A stretch of DNA of 64,000 nt, from contig NZ_CP046400.1 of the NCBI RefSeq assembly GCF_009762795.1, positions 1,155,501-1,219,500 on the forward strand, in the 5' to 3' direction. The notes below the pieces were generated by a model. It made no database searches, was not told where the DNA came from, and saw only the letters and a list, made by a program, of their open reading frames with translations. This DNA comes from Pseudodesulfovibrio cashew. GTDB lineage: Bacteria > Desulfobacterota > Desulfovibrionia > Desulfovibrionales > Desulfovibrionaceae. Position numbers and translations under genes: made by a program. Shown here piece after piece: positions 27,611 to 37,839 of this stretch. Numbering within the stretch: position 1 is the stretch's first letter; the number at the start of each line of letters is the position of its first letter.

Positions 27611-27955
27611 CTAGTATCGCGTATTCATGCGCGCATAGCCGTTGTGTTTCGCGTAGTGCTGCTTGCCGCCGTCGCCGGTGAGTCCCACGAGCAGCATGCC
27701 GGCCGTCAGGAGGGCGGTGAGGCAGAGGGCGGGCAGCGCGGCCTTGCCTGCCAGGTGTTTGCGCAGCACCGACCAGTTGATGGGGATGTGCAGAAAGCAC
27801 AACAGGACGAAGGCGAGGCCAACCCACTTGTGAATGTCCATAACGCCAGGGAACCTGACGTGAAAGAGCAGCAGGAGGCTCGTGATCATCATCGGGATGA
27901 AGGTGAAGGCCGTGGCCGTGGAAACAAAGGCGCGGTTCTTTTTAAGTTGTGTCAT
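27611..27955 (-). CDS. DUF4405-type small membrane protein, 114 aa
   Basis: Three to four hydrophobic helices are present: about 13-31, 39-57 (KWVGLAFVLLCFLHIPINW) and 70-88. His residues at the helix ends (HIHKW-like DIHKW and FLHIPINW) recall cytochrome b561-type or DUF4405 proteins, which may bind haem and pass electrons in the inner membrane. GGAG seven bases before ATG 27955 decides the start; an in-frame extension upstream has no ribosome site. It is divergent from a two-component pair and may be controlled by it. Confidence 0.65.
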   Translation of the reverse strand: MTQLKKNRAFVSTATAFTFIPMMITSLLLLFHVRFPGVMDIHKWVGLAFVLLCFLHIPINWSVLRKHLAGKAALPALCLTALLTAGMLLVGLTGDGGKQHYAKHNGYARMNTRY

Positions 27956-28040
27956 GGTGCTTCTCCATTGATTTGTTGGTGTGGCTGTATGGAGGGCATG
28001 TACTACGGGAGCGCCGGAGCGATTCCGGGATAACGTTGTA

Positions 28041-28059
28041 AAGTGTGAAAAAGTGTGAA
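28041..28059. promoter_or_regulatory. Direct repeat, likely response-regulator binding site
   Basis: AAGTGTGAA at 28041-28049 and again at 28051-28059, a 10-base period typical of OmpR/CpxR-family sites, in the divergent promoter between the DUF4405 gene and the response regulator. Confidence 0.55.
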
Positions 28060-28120
28060 CGGGCCGGAAAAGGCTAACGTCCGTTTCGGAAAATCGGTAT
28101 GGACCGCTTGAGAGGTGCAC

Positions 28121-28810
28121 ATGAGGGATCTTATTCTGATTATCGACGACGACGCCAAGCTGCGAAAGATGATCGGCGACTACCTGGCAGGATACGACTA
28201 CGGAGTCAGGGAGTTGGCCGACGGGACCGATGTGGCGGAGCAGGTCGGTCGATTGCGTCCTGCGGTCGTGATCCTGGACGTCATGATGCCGGGCAGGGAC
28301 GGCTTCGAGGTGCTTTCGGATATCCGCCGGGTGTCGAAGGTGCCCGTGATCATGCTCACGGCAAAGGGTGATCCGTCCGACCGGGTCGTGGGGCTTGAGA
28401 TGGGAGCGGACGACTACCTGCCCAAGCCGTTCAACCTGCGGGAGCTCCTGGCCCGCATCCGGGCCGCGCTGCGTCGGTATGAGCCAAAATCCGCCAGGCA
28501 GGACGTCTTGGAAGCGGGCGGAGTCCTGCTGGATCTCTCCCGGCAGGTCATGCGCGTCGAGTCATCGGAGTATGACCTGGGCACTGCGGAATTCAACGTC
28601 CTGTCGTCGCTCATGCGCCATCCCGACGTTCCGCTGTCGAGGGACACGCTGCTCGACATGGGGTGGGGCGTGGAAACCATCGTGTCCGATAGGACCGTGG
28701 ATGTGCACGTCAGCCGGTTGCGGGCGCTGCTGCGGAACCATGCCGGACACGAAGACCGGATCAAGACGGTCTGGGGCACGGGCTACAAGTTTGTGGGGAA
28801 GTCGGCATGA
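28121..28810 (+). CDS. OmpR/CpxR-family response regulator, 229 aa
   Basis: The receiver domain (about 1-115) has the acidic cluster IIDDD, phospho-Asp in VVILDVMMPGRDGFEV, Thr in MLTAKGD and Lys in YLPKPFNL. The C-terminal winged helix (about 130-228) contains LGTAEFNVLSSLM and ends RIKTVWGTGYKFVG. GAGG five bases before ATG 28121 decides the start over a GTG two codons upstream. It overlaps the partner kinase by ATGA. A tandem repeat upstream suggests autoregulation. Confidence 0.92.
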   Translation: MRDLILIIDDDAKLRKMIGDYLAGYDYGVRELADGTDVAEQVGRLRPAVVILDVMMPGRDGFEVLSDIRRVSKVPVIMLTAKGDPSDRVVGLEMGADDYLPKPFNLRELLARIRAALRRYEPKSARQDVLEAGGVLLDLSRQVMRVESSEYDLGTAEFNVLSSLMRHPDVPLSRDTLLDMGWGVETIVSDRTVDVHVSRLRALLRNHAGHEDRIKTVWGTGYKFVGKSA

Positions 28811-30072
28811 AGCGGCTCTATTGGAAAATCGTCGTGACCGAGGGGGTGTTCCTCGCCCTGGTCATCGGCGGGGTCATGTGGATCCTGGCCCTCTCCCATC
28901 AGGCGGATGAATTCCGGCGGGAGGACGAACGCAAGGCCGCTATCGAGTTGTTGAAGATAGGCCTCCGGAACGACCTGACGCGGGAGGTCCCGCTCGCCAA
29001 CCTGGAGAAGGTCGCCTCCAGGCTCTTCAAGAGCAATGTCCGGATCGTAAAGGCGGACGCAGCCGGGGCGGAAACCTCGCCCGACGCCATCCATTTCAAC
29101 CAGGACGGGGTTCCGTACCTGCTGATCATGTCCGATGACGCGCCCCATGGAGACGCCCGGGGGATCGTCTCCTTTCTGACCCATTCGAAGTACATGGGCA
29201 TCCTGCTGGTCCTGACCATGACGCTCGGTCTGCTGGCCATTCCGCTGGCGCGCATCGTCACCCGGCCCCTCGGTAGGCTGAGGCGGGACATGCGACGGTT
29301 TGCCTCGGGCGACCTGGCGCACCGGACCGACGTTGCCTCCGGAGACGAGGTCGGGGATGTGGCCAGGGATTTCAACGAGATGGCGGAGTCCATCCAGAGC
29401 CTGGTTCACGTCGGGCGTGAGATGACCGCGCACGTCTCGCACGAGCTGCGCAGTCCGCTGACCCGGATAGACGTGGCCAGACAGGTTCTGGAGGAGCAGG
29501 TGTCGGGCCGGCCGCTCGCGCTTCTCGATTCCATACGCGAGGAAGTGGAGGGCATGGATGCGCTCATAGACAGGATTCTTCGCCTCTCCCGCCTTGAACT
29601 GAACGACAATACGCCCGCGCCGGTCTGTCTGGCGGAGCTCCTCGGGGAAGCGCTGCGGCGGCACCAGGCCTCCTTCAAGGCCAATGACGTCGACCTACGC
29701 GCCGAAGTTCCCCGGAGCCTTCCGGGCGTCGGCGTGAAGGAGGATCTCGCCTGCCTCGTGGACAACCTCCTGGGCAACGCCCTGAAGTTCACGCCTCGGG
29801 GCGGCCACATCGACGTCGCCTTGAACAGAGACAAGGATCAGGCGGTCCTGACGGTCTCCAACGAGGCGGAAAAGCCCGCCGTGGACCCGGCGCGCCTGAC
29901 AGAGCCGTTCCAGCGCGGTGCGGCCTCGGAGTCCGTCCCGGGGTCGGGCCTCGGCCTCGCCATCGCCAAGAGGGTCGTGGATAATCACGGCGGCGAGATG
30001 GCGTTGTCATGGCACAGGGGCGTGTTTTCCGTCGTCGTCAGCCTTCCTCAGGGAACAGAACGGGAAGGATAG
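28807..30072 (+). CDS. CpxA-like sensor histidine kinase, 421 aa
   Basis: TM1 (about 10-28) and TM2 (about 136-158, GILLVLTMTLGLLAIPLARI) flank a periplasmic sensor of about 105 residues. A HAMP domain (about 160-212) leads to HisKA with SHELRSPLTRIDVARQV, then HATPase_c with N box NLLGNALKFTPRGG and G2 GSGLGLAIAKRVV. The SHELRSPL form and layout are CpxA/RstB-like, with envelope stress sensing as the family theme. It overlaps the regulator gene by four bases. Confidence 0.9.
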   Translation: MKRLYWKIVVTEGVFLALVIGGVMWILALSHQADEFRREDERKAAIELLKIGLRNDLTREVPLANLEKVASRLFKSNVRIVKADAAGAETSPDAIHFNQDGVPYLLIMSDDAPHGDARGIVSFLTHSKYMGILLVLTMTLGLLAIPLARIVTRPLGRLRRDMRRFASGDLAHRTDVASGDEVGDVARDFNEMAESIQSLVHVGREMTAHVSHELRSPLTRIDVARQVLEEQVSGRPLALLDSIREEVEGMDALIDRILRLSRLELNDNTPAPVCLAELLGEALRRHQASFKANDVDLRAEVPRSLPGVGVKEDLACLVDNLLGNALKFTPRGGHIDVALNRDKDQAVLTVSNEAEKPAVDPARLTEPFQRGAASESVPGSGLGLAIAKRVVDNHGGEMALSWHRGVFSVVVSLPQGTEREG

Positions 30073-30178
30073 GCCTGTCCGGGGCCGACCTCATTTTTTC
30101 GGCAGCGTTGCGTCGAACACGGAAAGCGTTGCGCCTTCCTGTGGACTTTGTTTTCATCTACGCTTACACATATGAACA

Positions 30179-30214
30179 CTTTCGTATGTGTGCATATACA
30201 TTTTTGTACGAAAG
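30179..30214. promoter_or_regulatory. Inverted repeat upstream of trmO
   Basis: Arms CTTTCGTA and TACGAAAG are separated by 20 bases that contain the near-palindrome ATGTGTGCATATACAT. It lies 112-147 bases before trmO in an AT-rich region. The binder is unknown. Confidence 0.4.
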
Positions 30215-30325
30215 AAAGGTCGTTTTTGTAGGCTAAAAATACAACATGCTGAAACTATGAGATAATTTTATTGGTACGGTTTGTGCTTTTAGAAGCCCAA
30301 CCATAACCAACCCCGGGAGGGTTTC

Positions 30326-30832
30326 ATGAATATCACCTACAAGCCCATCGGCTATCTCCATACTCCGCACAAAAATGTCACGGGCATGCCCGTCCAGCCT
30401 TCGGGCGCCAAGGGCGTGCACGGTACCCTGACGGTGCTGCCCGAGTTTCGCGAAGGGCTGAAGGACATCGACGGCTTTTCCTACCTCATCGTCCTCTACC
30501 ACCTGCATGAAATCTGCGGGCAGGAGCTGACCGTCACTCCGTTCCTGGACACGAACCCCCACGGAATTTTCGCCACTCGCTCGCCCAAGCGGCCGAATTC
30601 ACTGGGGCTCTCCGTCATGAAGCTGCTCGAGGTGGAGAACGGAGTCCTGCTGCTCGACAACGTGGACGTGCTCGACGGGACGCCGGTCATCGACATCAAG
30701 CCGTACGTGCCGGACTTTGACGTCTGGCCCGCCGAGCGCGTGGGCTGGTTCGAGGGCAAGTCCGGCAACGCCACGACCAAGCGCAGCGACAGCCGCTTCG
30801 CCAACCCTGAGCCGGTCTGCGTGGAAGAGTAA
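30326..30832 (+). CDS. trmO: tRNA (N6-threonylcarbamoyladenosine37-N6)-methyltransferase, TrmO/TsaA family
   Basis: The SAM-binding beta-barrel family signature is complete: PIGYLHTPHKN at the start, GLKDIDGFSYLIVLYHLHE, and GIFATRSPKRPNSLGLSVMKL, followed by LDGTPVIDIKPYVPDFD. TrmO methylates t6A37 of tRNA-Thr. At 168 residues the protein has the short barrel domain without the C-terminal extension of E. coli TrmO, as in many archaeal and bacterial UPF0066 proteins. GGGAGG sits before the start. The gene is alone and is followed by a terminator. Confidence 0.88.
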   Translation: MNITYKPIGYLHTPHKNVTGMPVQPSGAKGVHGTLTVLPEFREGLKDIDGFSYLIVLYHLHEICGQELTVTPFLDTNPHGIFATRSPKRPNSLGLSVMKLLEVENGVLLLDNVDVLDGTPVIDIKPYVPDFDVWPAERVGWFEGKSGNATTKRSDSRFANPEPVCVEE

Positions 30833-30855
30833 CGGGCCTTGCTGGCCTCCCGTTA
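30830..30855 (+). terminator. Terminator of trmO
   Basis: Arms TAACGGG and CCCGTTA enclose an inner GCC/GGC pairing and are followed by AGCTTTTTC. The stop codon lies in the left arm. Confidence 0.7.
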
Positions 30856-31029
30856 AGCTTTTTCAAGAAATCTTAAGCCTGTCTTGGGTAACCCGCCTTC
30901 CGCTGGACGCGATTGTCTTGTGGAGAGCCTTGCGCGCGCTCCGCATGTCCGCCTTTGGGGAAAGGGAGACCGCTCTGTCGGCTGTTGCCGGACGCGGAGA
31001 GCGCGGGGGCGAACCCTAGGAGGTGTCCA

Positions 31030-31503
31030 ATGGAAATCGGTTCCATGGGATCCATGGCCGGTATGATGGGCATGCAAGGCATGAGCGGGATGCAGAAGCC
31101 CGACGAGTCCGAGATGGCGTCCAACTTCGTCGACTCCCTCGACTCGGATGACGACGGCCTGCTCAGTCAGGCCGAGTTCTCCGTGGCCGAAAGCCCGGAT
31201 GGCACTGACAGCGCGGAAGCTTTTGACGCCCTCGATACCAACGAGGACGGCTTCGTTTCCCAGGATGAGCTGGAAGCCGACATGAAATCCAAGATGGAGG
31301 ACATGAAGGCCCAGATGGAATCCGGCATGTTCAGCGGCATCCGACAAAGCGGCGACAGCGAGGAGTTCCAGCAACTCGCGGACATGATCGGCTCCGGTAC
31401 CGGCGACCAGGCCTTGGGCGCGGAACGGTACGCCCAGATGCAGGGGACCCTGTTCAGCGGTATGGGTGAACAGGCCTCCGCCGGATTGAGCCTGAGCGCC
31501 TGA
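31030..31503 (+). CDS. EF-hand protein with Met-rich N-terminus, 157 aa
   Basis: Two EF-hand loops, DSDDDGLLSQAEF (about 38-50) and DTNEDGFVSQDEL (about 66-78), have Asp/Ser/Glu at the canonical calcium-ligand positions. Residues 1-22 contain eight Met among Gly and Ser (MGSMAGMMGMQGMSGM). There is no signal peptide, so it is cytosolic unless exported by another route. AGGAGGT before ATG 31030 decides the start. The second half is a Met/Gln-rich helix of unknown role. The gene stands alone and is followed by a GC-rich hairpin. Confidence 0.8.
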   Translation: MEIGSMGSMAGMMGMQGMSGMQKPDESEMASNFVDSLDSDDDGLLSQAEFSVAESPDGTDSAEAFDALDTNEDGFVSQDELEADMKSKMEDMKAQMESGMFSGIRQSGDSEEFQQLADMIGSGTGDQALGAERYAQMQGTLFSGMGEQASAGLSLSA

Positions 31504-31545
31504 TCTCCTTCCACTGTCCAGCCTTATTGAGGGGCATTCGCTCCG

Positions 31546-31567
31546 AGCCGCGCCCTTTGGCGCGGCT
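31546..31567 (+). terminator. Hairpin after the EF-hand gene
   Basis: Perfect arms AGCCGCGCC and GGCGCGGCT with a CTTT loop, followed by only two T residues. Confidence 0.6.
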
Positions 31568-31969
31568 TTAAGCTGTTGGCTGGGGCTCGATTGCGGCGTC
31601 GCTGCGAAAAGTCCAACGCGCCGCGTATCCTGACACGCTTCGGCCTTGCGTCTTTTCCGCTTTCGCCTTTGAATTTTTTTCGGCAGCCATCGCCGGTATT
31701 CCACGAGCCGCGAGCGCGGCAAAAATCATATCAACGAGCCCTCGTCCCAAGCCTTGCCGACTGCGTTCGGCCTTCCAGGTGCGCTCAAGTCGCTTTACGC
31801 ATCAGGCCGGACGGAGCCGGGGCGGTCGGCCGGGCCTTTCTCTTCTCGTTTAGCGAGGCAATTTTATTTGTTATTATGGCTTGTTGCATGGGTCACTTCG
31901 TCAGCCCTGGCATGGGATATACAAATGGATAGACAAGTGATATCGGGTGGATCAAGGAGAGTTCCGCCC

Positions 31970-33367
<1,398 letters not shown>

Positions 33368-33636
33368 AAATTCCGAAATAGAGCCCAATGCGATCTTAAA
33401 ATTCTTATTCTTATTTAACTTGTTGAAAATATAGCTAGTTTATTTCGACAGGTCGCACTCTCACTCCTTCTGTTTCCCCGGAAAGCAGCGTTTCCAGCCC
33501 CATCCTTTTTGTTTACGGAACTTTTAGTTCCTGTTTCATTCTTTGGGTTTCTAAAATAAATCCCTGTATTTCAGTCTGTTATGCGGTTGGCATGGTCGAT
33601 GCTTTGGGGGCTGGCAAAGATCAGTCGAGGAACCGA

Positions 33637-33903
33637 ATGACCCAGGCTTCGAACATATCGTGCAGGCGCAGAGAAACCATCCGTGGCGTGGTCGTCCCCG
33701 AGCAGTGGGACGACCAGTTTCGTGTCACCGAGGTGCATATCGCCTGCGAGGGCGAGCGCGAGGTGCGGGTGGAGAACCTGGATCGGTTTCCGGTCCTGCT
33801 TTCCCTTTCGCAGACCGAGGCTGTCTTCACCGGCTCCGTGCTCCGCTCGGACATGGGCGAATCGATCATCGTCGAGAGTTTTACCCCTCTCGGCGGGGCG
33901 TAG
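33637..33903 (+). CDS. Hypothetical protein, 88 aa
   Basis: Not recognised. It is a small soluble protein that looks mostly beta (VTEVHIACEGEREVRVENLDRFPVLLSLSQ). GAGGA about eight bases before ATG 33637 is favoured over an upstream ATG at 33592. It is the first of six closely spaced plus-strand genes leading to rimK. Confidence 0.6.
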   Translation: MTQASNISCRRRETIRGVVVPEQWDDQFRVTEVHIACEGEREVRVENLDRFPVLLSLSQTEAVFTGSVLRSDMGESIIVESFTPLGGA

Positions 33904-33971
33904 GGCGCTGAGGCGGTCCCGCCGGATGCGGGCCGTCCATGGCCGGGATGAAAACAACACGGAGTTACACC

Positions 33972-34532
33972 ATGGACAATTTGATCAGTGAAGCGGTTGA
34001 TTCGCGCGAGGTGCGCGAGATCAGGATCGTGTCCGGCCTGACGCCCGACGATGTGGAAGCCATTCTGGAAATGGCGGGCAACAGCGGCCTGTTCTCCTCG
34101 GACGCCCTGATGGCCGCCGAGGACATGGCCTGGGACAGCGCCTACGGCGACGGCAGGGAGGCCCACACTTTTTTGCAGGCCGTGACGGGCGAGGAGGATG
34201 GTGCGCGCACGGTCGGCTTCATCTGCTTCGGTCCCATCGCCCACTGGACCGGCGACTACGAGATGTACGGCATCGCCGTGGACGGAGAGTTCCAGCGGCT
34301 GGGCATCGGCACCGCCCTTGTGCTCGAGATGAAGCGCCAGATAGCCGCTAACGGCGGTAAGGGAATTTTCCTTGAAACGGGGATGGACCGGGCCTACGAG
34401 AACGCCCGCCTCTTCTACGAGGCCAACGATTTCGTCCAGGAACACCGCTTTTGCAAGCAGTTCATCCCCAATGATGGGGGCGTGGTTTACCGCTTTGGCG
34501 TGGAGGCCGAAGAAATTTCGCAGTACCAGTAA
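33972..34532 (+). CDS. GNAT-family N-acetyltransferase, 186 aa
   Basis: The acetyl-CoA binding region MYGIAVDGEFQRLGIGTALVLEMKRQIAANG contains the Q/RxxGxG/A motif A of GNAT enzymes, preceded by a motif D/C strand (ARTVGFICFGPI) and followed by motif B (FYEANDFVQEHRF). GGAG eight bases upstream supports ATG 33972. The substrate is not evident. It sits with SET, RimB-like and RimK genes, so protein acetylation is possible, but small-molecule acetylation is equally open. Confidence 0.85.
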   Translation: MDNLISEAVDSREVREIRIVSGLTPDDVEAILEMAGNSGLFSSDALMAAEDMAWDSAYGDGREAHTFLQAVTGEEDGARTVGFICFGPIAHWTGDYEMYGIAVDGEFQRLGIGTALVLEMKRQIAANGGKGIFLETGMDRAYENARLFYEANDFVQEHRFCKQFIPNDGGVVYRFGVEAEEISQYQ

Positions 34533-34542
34533 AGGGGGCGGC

Positions 34543-34815
34543 ATGGCTTTGGATGTGTATGAAGAAACCTTGTACGGGCAGGTCCTGCCCCTGGACTGGG
34601 ACAACGAATCGGTATCCGGTGTCGTGCTCCTGGTGGATGGGGAAGAGGAATTTGTTGTCGAGCCGGACAAGAACGGCAAGAAGCTCTACGATCTTATCGA
34701 CAGGTGGGTGACCGCCGAGGGCGTGATCCGGGAATACCCCAATGAGCTTCGCTTTCAGGTTCGGTCATACAAAGTGGAAGACGAATTGGATTACATGGAC
34801 GACGACAACTGGTAG
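34543..34815 (+). CDS. Hypothetical acidic protein, 90 aa
   Basis: Not recognised. The first half is beta-rich (VSGVVLLVDGEEEFVVEPDKNGKKLYDLIDRWV) and the tail is strongly acidic (EDELDYMDDDNW). GGGGGCGG precedes the ATG, and it follows the GNAT gene by ten bases, so it is translated from the same message. It could be a small binding partner. Confidence 0.65.
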   Translation: MALDVYEETLYGQVLPLDWDNESVSGVVLLVDGEEEFVVEPDKNGKKLYDLIDRWVTAEGVIREYPNELRFQVRSYKVEDELDYMDDDNW

Positions 34816-34877
34816 TTGCGCCGAAACTGTCAGCCCTGAACGGTCAAAGCCGCCCAGGCCATCACGAGTTAAAGAGA

Positions 34878-35528
34878 ATGATACATCCTGATACGGAAGT
34901 GCGATTCATCGATCCGGCCATGGGCCGCGGTGTCTTCGCCACCGCCGACATCCCGTGCGGCACCATCGTCTACGTCAAGGACAGGCTGGAGATCGAGTTG
35001 ACCGACGAGGCGTTTCACGCCCTGGACGAACCGCTCCGGGCACAGGCCGAGAAGTACGCCTACACCGACGAGCGCGGCGTTCGCATCCTCAGCTGGGACA
35101 ACGCCAAATACGTCAACCACCGCTGCGACTGCAACACCATCAGCACCGGTTACGGCTTCGAGATTGCCATCCGCGACATCGCGTGCGGCGAGGAGATCTG
35201 CGACGACTATGGGCTGTTCAACGTGGAGGAGGACATTCCCGTGTCCTGCAACTGCCCCTGCTGCCGGGGAACCATTCGGCCGGACGACATCGAGACCCAC
35301 CATGAGGAGTGGGATCGGATGATCATCCCGGCCCTGGCGCGGGTGCCCGAGGTGGAACAGCCGCTGATGGCCTACATGGAAGACAACGACAAGCGGAAGC
35401 TGCGGGCGTATCTCTGCGCGGAGGCGCCGTACACTTCAGTAACGGCCCTGCGCTACAAATCGGCGTGCAAGGAAGCGGACCTGCCTCCCGGACCCATCGG
35501 CGCCGTTTATCAGGAAGCCAATGGCTAA
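34878..35528 (+). CDS. SET-domain protein (lysine methyltransferase family), 216 aa
   Basis: The SET signatures are in order: GRGVFATADIPCGTIVYV, YVNHRCDCNT (the NHxC motif of the SAM/Lys channel) and GEEICDDYG. A post-SET-like cysteine group CNCPCCRG follows and may hold zinc. SET enzymes methylate protein lysines using SAM. Bacterial copies are scattered and can modify ribosomal proteins or other targets. The C-terminal 80 residues are helical and unknown. Its end overlaps the RimB-like gene by eight bases, suggesting coupled expression. Confidence 0.85.
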   Translation: MIHPDTEVRFIDPAMGRGVFATADIPCGTIVYVKDRLEIELTDEAFHALDEPLRAQAEKYAYTDERGVRILSWDNAKYVNHRCDCNTISTGYGFEIAIRDIACGEEICDDYGLFNVEEDIPVSCNCPCCRGTIRPDDIETHHEEWDRMIIPALARVPEVEQPLMAYMEDNDKRKLRAYLCAEAPYTSVTALRYKSACKEADLPPGPIGAVYQEANG

Positions 35529-36006
35529 GAAAACTCCAAGATACCCAAAGATGACCATCGGGTGGCGGGAGTGGATCTCGCTGCCCGATTTTTTTGTGCC
35601 TGCCATCAAGGCCAAGATCGACACCGGTGCGGCCACCTCGGCCATCCACGCCTTTGACGTGACGACGTTTACACGTGATGGGCAGCGGTTCGTCCGCTTC
35701 TGCATCCATCCACTCCAGGGGCGGGACGACATCTCCATCCCCTGCGAAGCCCCGTTGCTGGACAAGCGGAAGGTGAAGAACTCCGGCGGCAGGAGCCAGG
35801 AACGGTACGTTGTCGGCACCACCCTCGAAGTGGCGGGCCGAAGATGGCCCATCGAGCTGACCCTGACCAGCCGGGACGAGATGAAATTCCGGATGCTGTT
35901 GGGCCGCTCGGCCATGCGCGGGAGGCTGGTCGTCGATCCGCACCTCTCCTACCAGGCCGGAAAAATTGAAATTGAAACCTGTTACCCTGATTTGGAAGAC
36001 TCATGA
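35521..36006 (+). CDS. RimB-like retropepsin-fold protease (RimK-associated, PF05618-type), 161 aa
   Basis: The protein contains [16 protein letters not shown], where the D-T-G-A motif is the aspartic protease active-site loop, and [16 protein letters not shown] at the end, both typical of the family annotated as ATP-dependent zinc protease and characterised as RimB in Pseudomonas, which removes glutamates added by RimK to ribosomal protein S6. It overlaps the SET gene upstream and rimK downstream (ATGA), matching the known rimB-rimK pairing. Confidence 0.85.
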   Translation: MAKKTPRYPKMTIGWREWISLPDFFVPAIKAKIDTGAATSAIHAFDVTTFTRDGQRFVRFCIHPLQGRDDISIPCEAPLLDKRKVKNSGGRSQERYVVGTTLEVAGRRWPIELTLTSRDEMKFRMLLGRSAMRGRLVVDPHLSYQAGKIEIETCYPDLEDS

Positions 36007-36908
36007 AAATTGCCATCCTGTCGCGCAAGCGATCCCTGTATTCGACCAACGCCCTGGTAGAGGCCGGCCGTGCCGCCGGTCACGACATGCGCGTCATCAA
36101 TCCGCTGCGCTGCTACATGAACATCGCCTCGCACAACCCGACCATCCATTACAAGGGCGAGGACCTCTCCGACATCGACGCGGTCATTCCGCGCATCGGC
36201 GCGTCCATCACCTTTTACGGCACCGCCGTGGTCCGCCAGTTCGAGATGATGGGCGTATACTGCCTCAACGAGTCCGTGGCCATCACCCGCTCGCGCGACA
36301 AGCTGCGCAGCATGCAGCTGCTCTCACGCAAGGGCATCGGCCTTCCGGTCACCGGTTTCGCCAACTCCACCAAGTTCACCGACGACCTCATCGAGATGGT
36401 CGGAGGCGCGCCGCTGGTGGTCAAGCTGCTGGAGGGCACCCAGGGCATCGGCGTGGTCCTGGCCGAGAACAATCAGGCCGCCAAAAGCGTCATCGAGGCC
36501 TTCCAGGGCGTCAAGGCCAACATCCTGGTCCAGGAGTACATCCGCGAGGCCAACGGCTGCGACATCCGCTGCCTGGTCATCGGCGGTAAGGTGGTGGCCG
36601 CAATGCAGCGCAAGGCCCTGCCCGGCGAGTTCCGCTCCAACCTGCATCGGGGCGGCTCGGCCTCTGCCATCCGGATCACCCCCGAGGAGCGCTCCACGGC
36701 CATGCGGGCGGCAAAGATCATGGGCCTGAACGTCTGCGGCGTGGACCTGCTGCGTACCAACCACGGCCCGGTGGTCATGGAGGTCAACTCCTCTCCCGGG
36801 CTGGAGGGCATCGAGACCGTGACCGGCAAGAACATGGCGGCCCGCATCATCGACTTCGCGGAAAAGAACGCCAAGCCGGGCAGGACGCAGACCAAGGGCA
36901 AGGGATAA
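36003..36908 (+). CDS. rimK: Ribosomal protein S6-glutamate ligase RimK
   Basis: An ATP-grasp ligase of 301 residues, the usual RimK length. Visible motifs are [61 protein letters not shown], the ATP-grasp NILVQEYI strand, and the metal-binding [15 protein letters not shown]. RimK adds glutamates to the C-terminus of S6 and can make poly-alpha-glutamate. It is overlapped by the RimB-like gene and closes the plus-strand cluster with a terminator. Confidence 0.93.
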   Translation: MKIAILSRKRSLYSTNALVEAGRAAGHDMRVINPLRCYMNIASHNPTIHYKGEDLSDIDAVIPRIGASITFYGTAVVRQFEMMGVYCLNESVAITRSRDKLRSMQLLSRKGIGLPVTGFANSTKFTDDLIEMVGGAPLVVKLLEGTQGIGVVLAENNQAAKSVIEAFQGVKANILVQEYIREANGCDIRCLVIGGKVVAAMQRKALPGEFRSNLHRGGSASAIRITPEERSTAMRAAKIMGLNVCGVDLLRTNHGPVVMEVNSSPGLEGIETVTGKNMAARIIDFAEKNAKPGRTQTKGKG

Positions 36909-36952
36909 CGGCCTTTCGAATGTGGGAGCAGTCCCGTTGATTCAACGATATC

Positions 36953-36990
36953 AGCCCCCTGCATGTTCGCGCATGCCGGGGGCTTTCTTT
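36953..36990 (+). terminator. Terminator of the rimK cluster
   Basis: Arms AGCCCCC and GGGGGCT with inner CATG/CATG pairing, followed by TTCTTTT. Confidence 0.8.
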
Positions 36991-37048
36991 TGGGGCAGCT
37001 CCCTGGGCTGGTACTGGAAGAGGGGGTGTTATTTCCCGATTCGCATCC

Positions 37049-37076
37049 TTGACTCCACTGGAAACGGACGTATCCA
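37049..37076 (+). promoter_or_regulatory. Candidate promoter of hsp20
   Basis: CTTGACT followed after 16 bases by TATCCA, ending 40 bases before the hsp20 ATG. It suits a sigma-70 promoter; the CTTGA at -35 is also shared with sigma-32 promoters. Confidence 0.4.
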
Positions 37077-37115
37077 TTGAATAGGAGACAACCTTAACCT
37101 TCAGAGGAGGATGTC

Positions 37116-37685
37116 ATGACTGTTTCAAAGCTGAACCCCTGGAATTGGTTCAGGAAAGAGCGGGAGCAGGAACACTCCCTGCCTGTCAGGAAGCCGGGGC
37201 GCGGCGGTACCGGAGCCGTGTCGCCGCTTGACCGTTTCCACGACGAATTCGACCGCATGGTCGAGTCCATGTTTACGGGCTTCGGACTGCCTGCGGAAGG
37301 AGGTCTGTTCGGCGCGGGCGAGGCCGGGTTCGGCAAGGTGGCCATCAAGCCCAAGGTCGACGTCTACGGGACCGAGAAGGAGTACGTCATCGAGGCCGAT
37401 CTCCCCGGCGTGGAAGAGAAGGACCTGTCCATCGAGCTCAAGGACGACGTGCTGATCCTGTCCGCGGAGAAGCGGCACGACGAGAAGACCGAGGAAAAGG
37501 GCTACTACCGGGTGGAGCGCTCCTATGGTTCGTTCCGCCGCGTCTTCAACATCCCCGAAGACGCGGACAGGGAAAACATCCGCGCCAAGCTGACCAAGGG
37601 CGTGCTCTGCGTGACCATGCCGAGGACCAGGGCGGTCGGGGGCGAGACCAGGAAGATCGCGGTGGACAGCGAACAGACGGCGTGA
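37116..37685 (+). CDS. Small heat shock protein, Hsp20/alpha-crystallin family, 189 aa
   Basis: The alpha-crystallin domain at about 78-170 begins KPKVDVYGTEKEYVIEADLPGVEEKDL and has ERSYGSFRRVFNIP and the KGVLCVTMP strand that carries the family G-x-L-type motif. The N-terminal 75 residues are variable with a WNWF start. The protein forms large oligomers that hold unfolded proteins. GAGGAGG lies before the ATG and a terminator follows. Confidence 0.93.
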   Translation: MTVSKLNPWNWFRKEREQEHSLPVRKPGRGGTGAVSPLDRFHDEFDRMVESMFTGFGLPAEGGLFGAGEAGFGKVAIKPKVDVYGTEKEYVIEADLPGVEEKDLSIELKDDVLILSAEKRHDEKTEEKGYYRVERSYGSFRRVFNIPEDADRENIRAKLTKGVLCVTMPRTRAVGGETRKIAVDSEQTA

Positions 37686-37707
37686 CCGCCCCACGCCGCA
37701 ACAGTGA

Positions 37708-37739
37708 AAACCCCGGCCCATGCGACCGGGGTTTGTCTT
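37708..37739 (+). terminator. Terminator of hsp20
   Basis: Arms AAACCCCGG and CCGGGGTTT, followed by TGTCTTT. Confidence 0.8.
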
Positions 37740-37839
37740 TTGGTGGAAGCTTCGGCCCGGCAGGGGCCGGCCGCGTCGGTTGCCTCGGACCGGGGACCGG
37801 TGTTATCACTTCCGGCGAGTTGTCCAATCGGAGAAGAGC

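Noticed and set aside
27273-27827. 184-codon minus-strand frame upstream of rhs
   Set aside because: It overlaps the DUF4405 gene and its terminator in another frame and has Arg/Pro/His-rich shadow composition.
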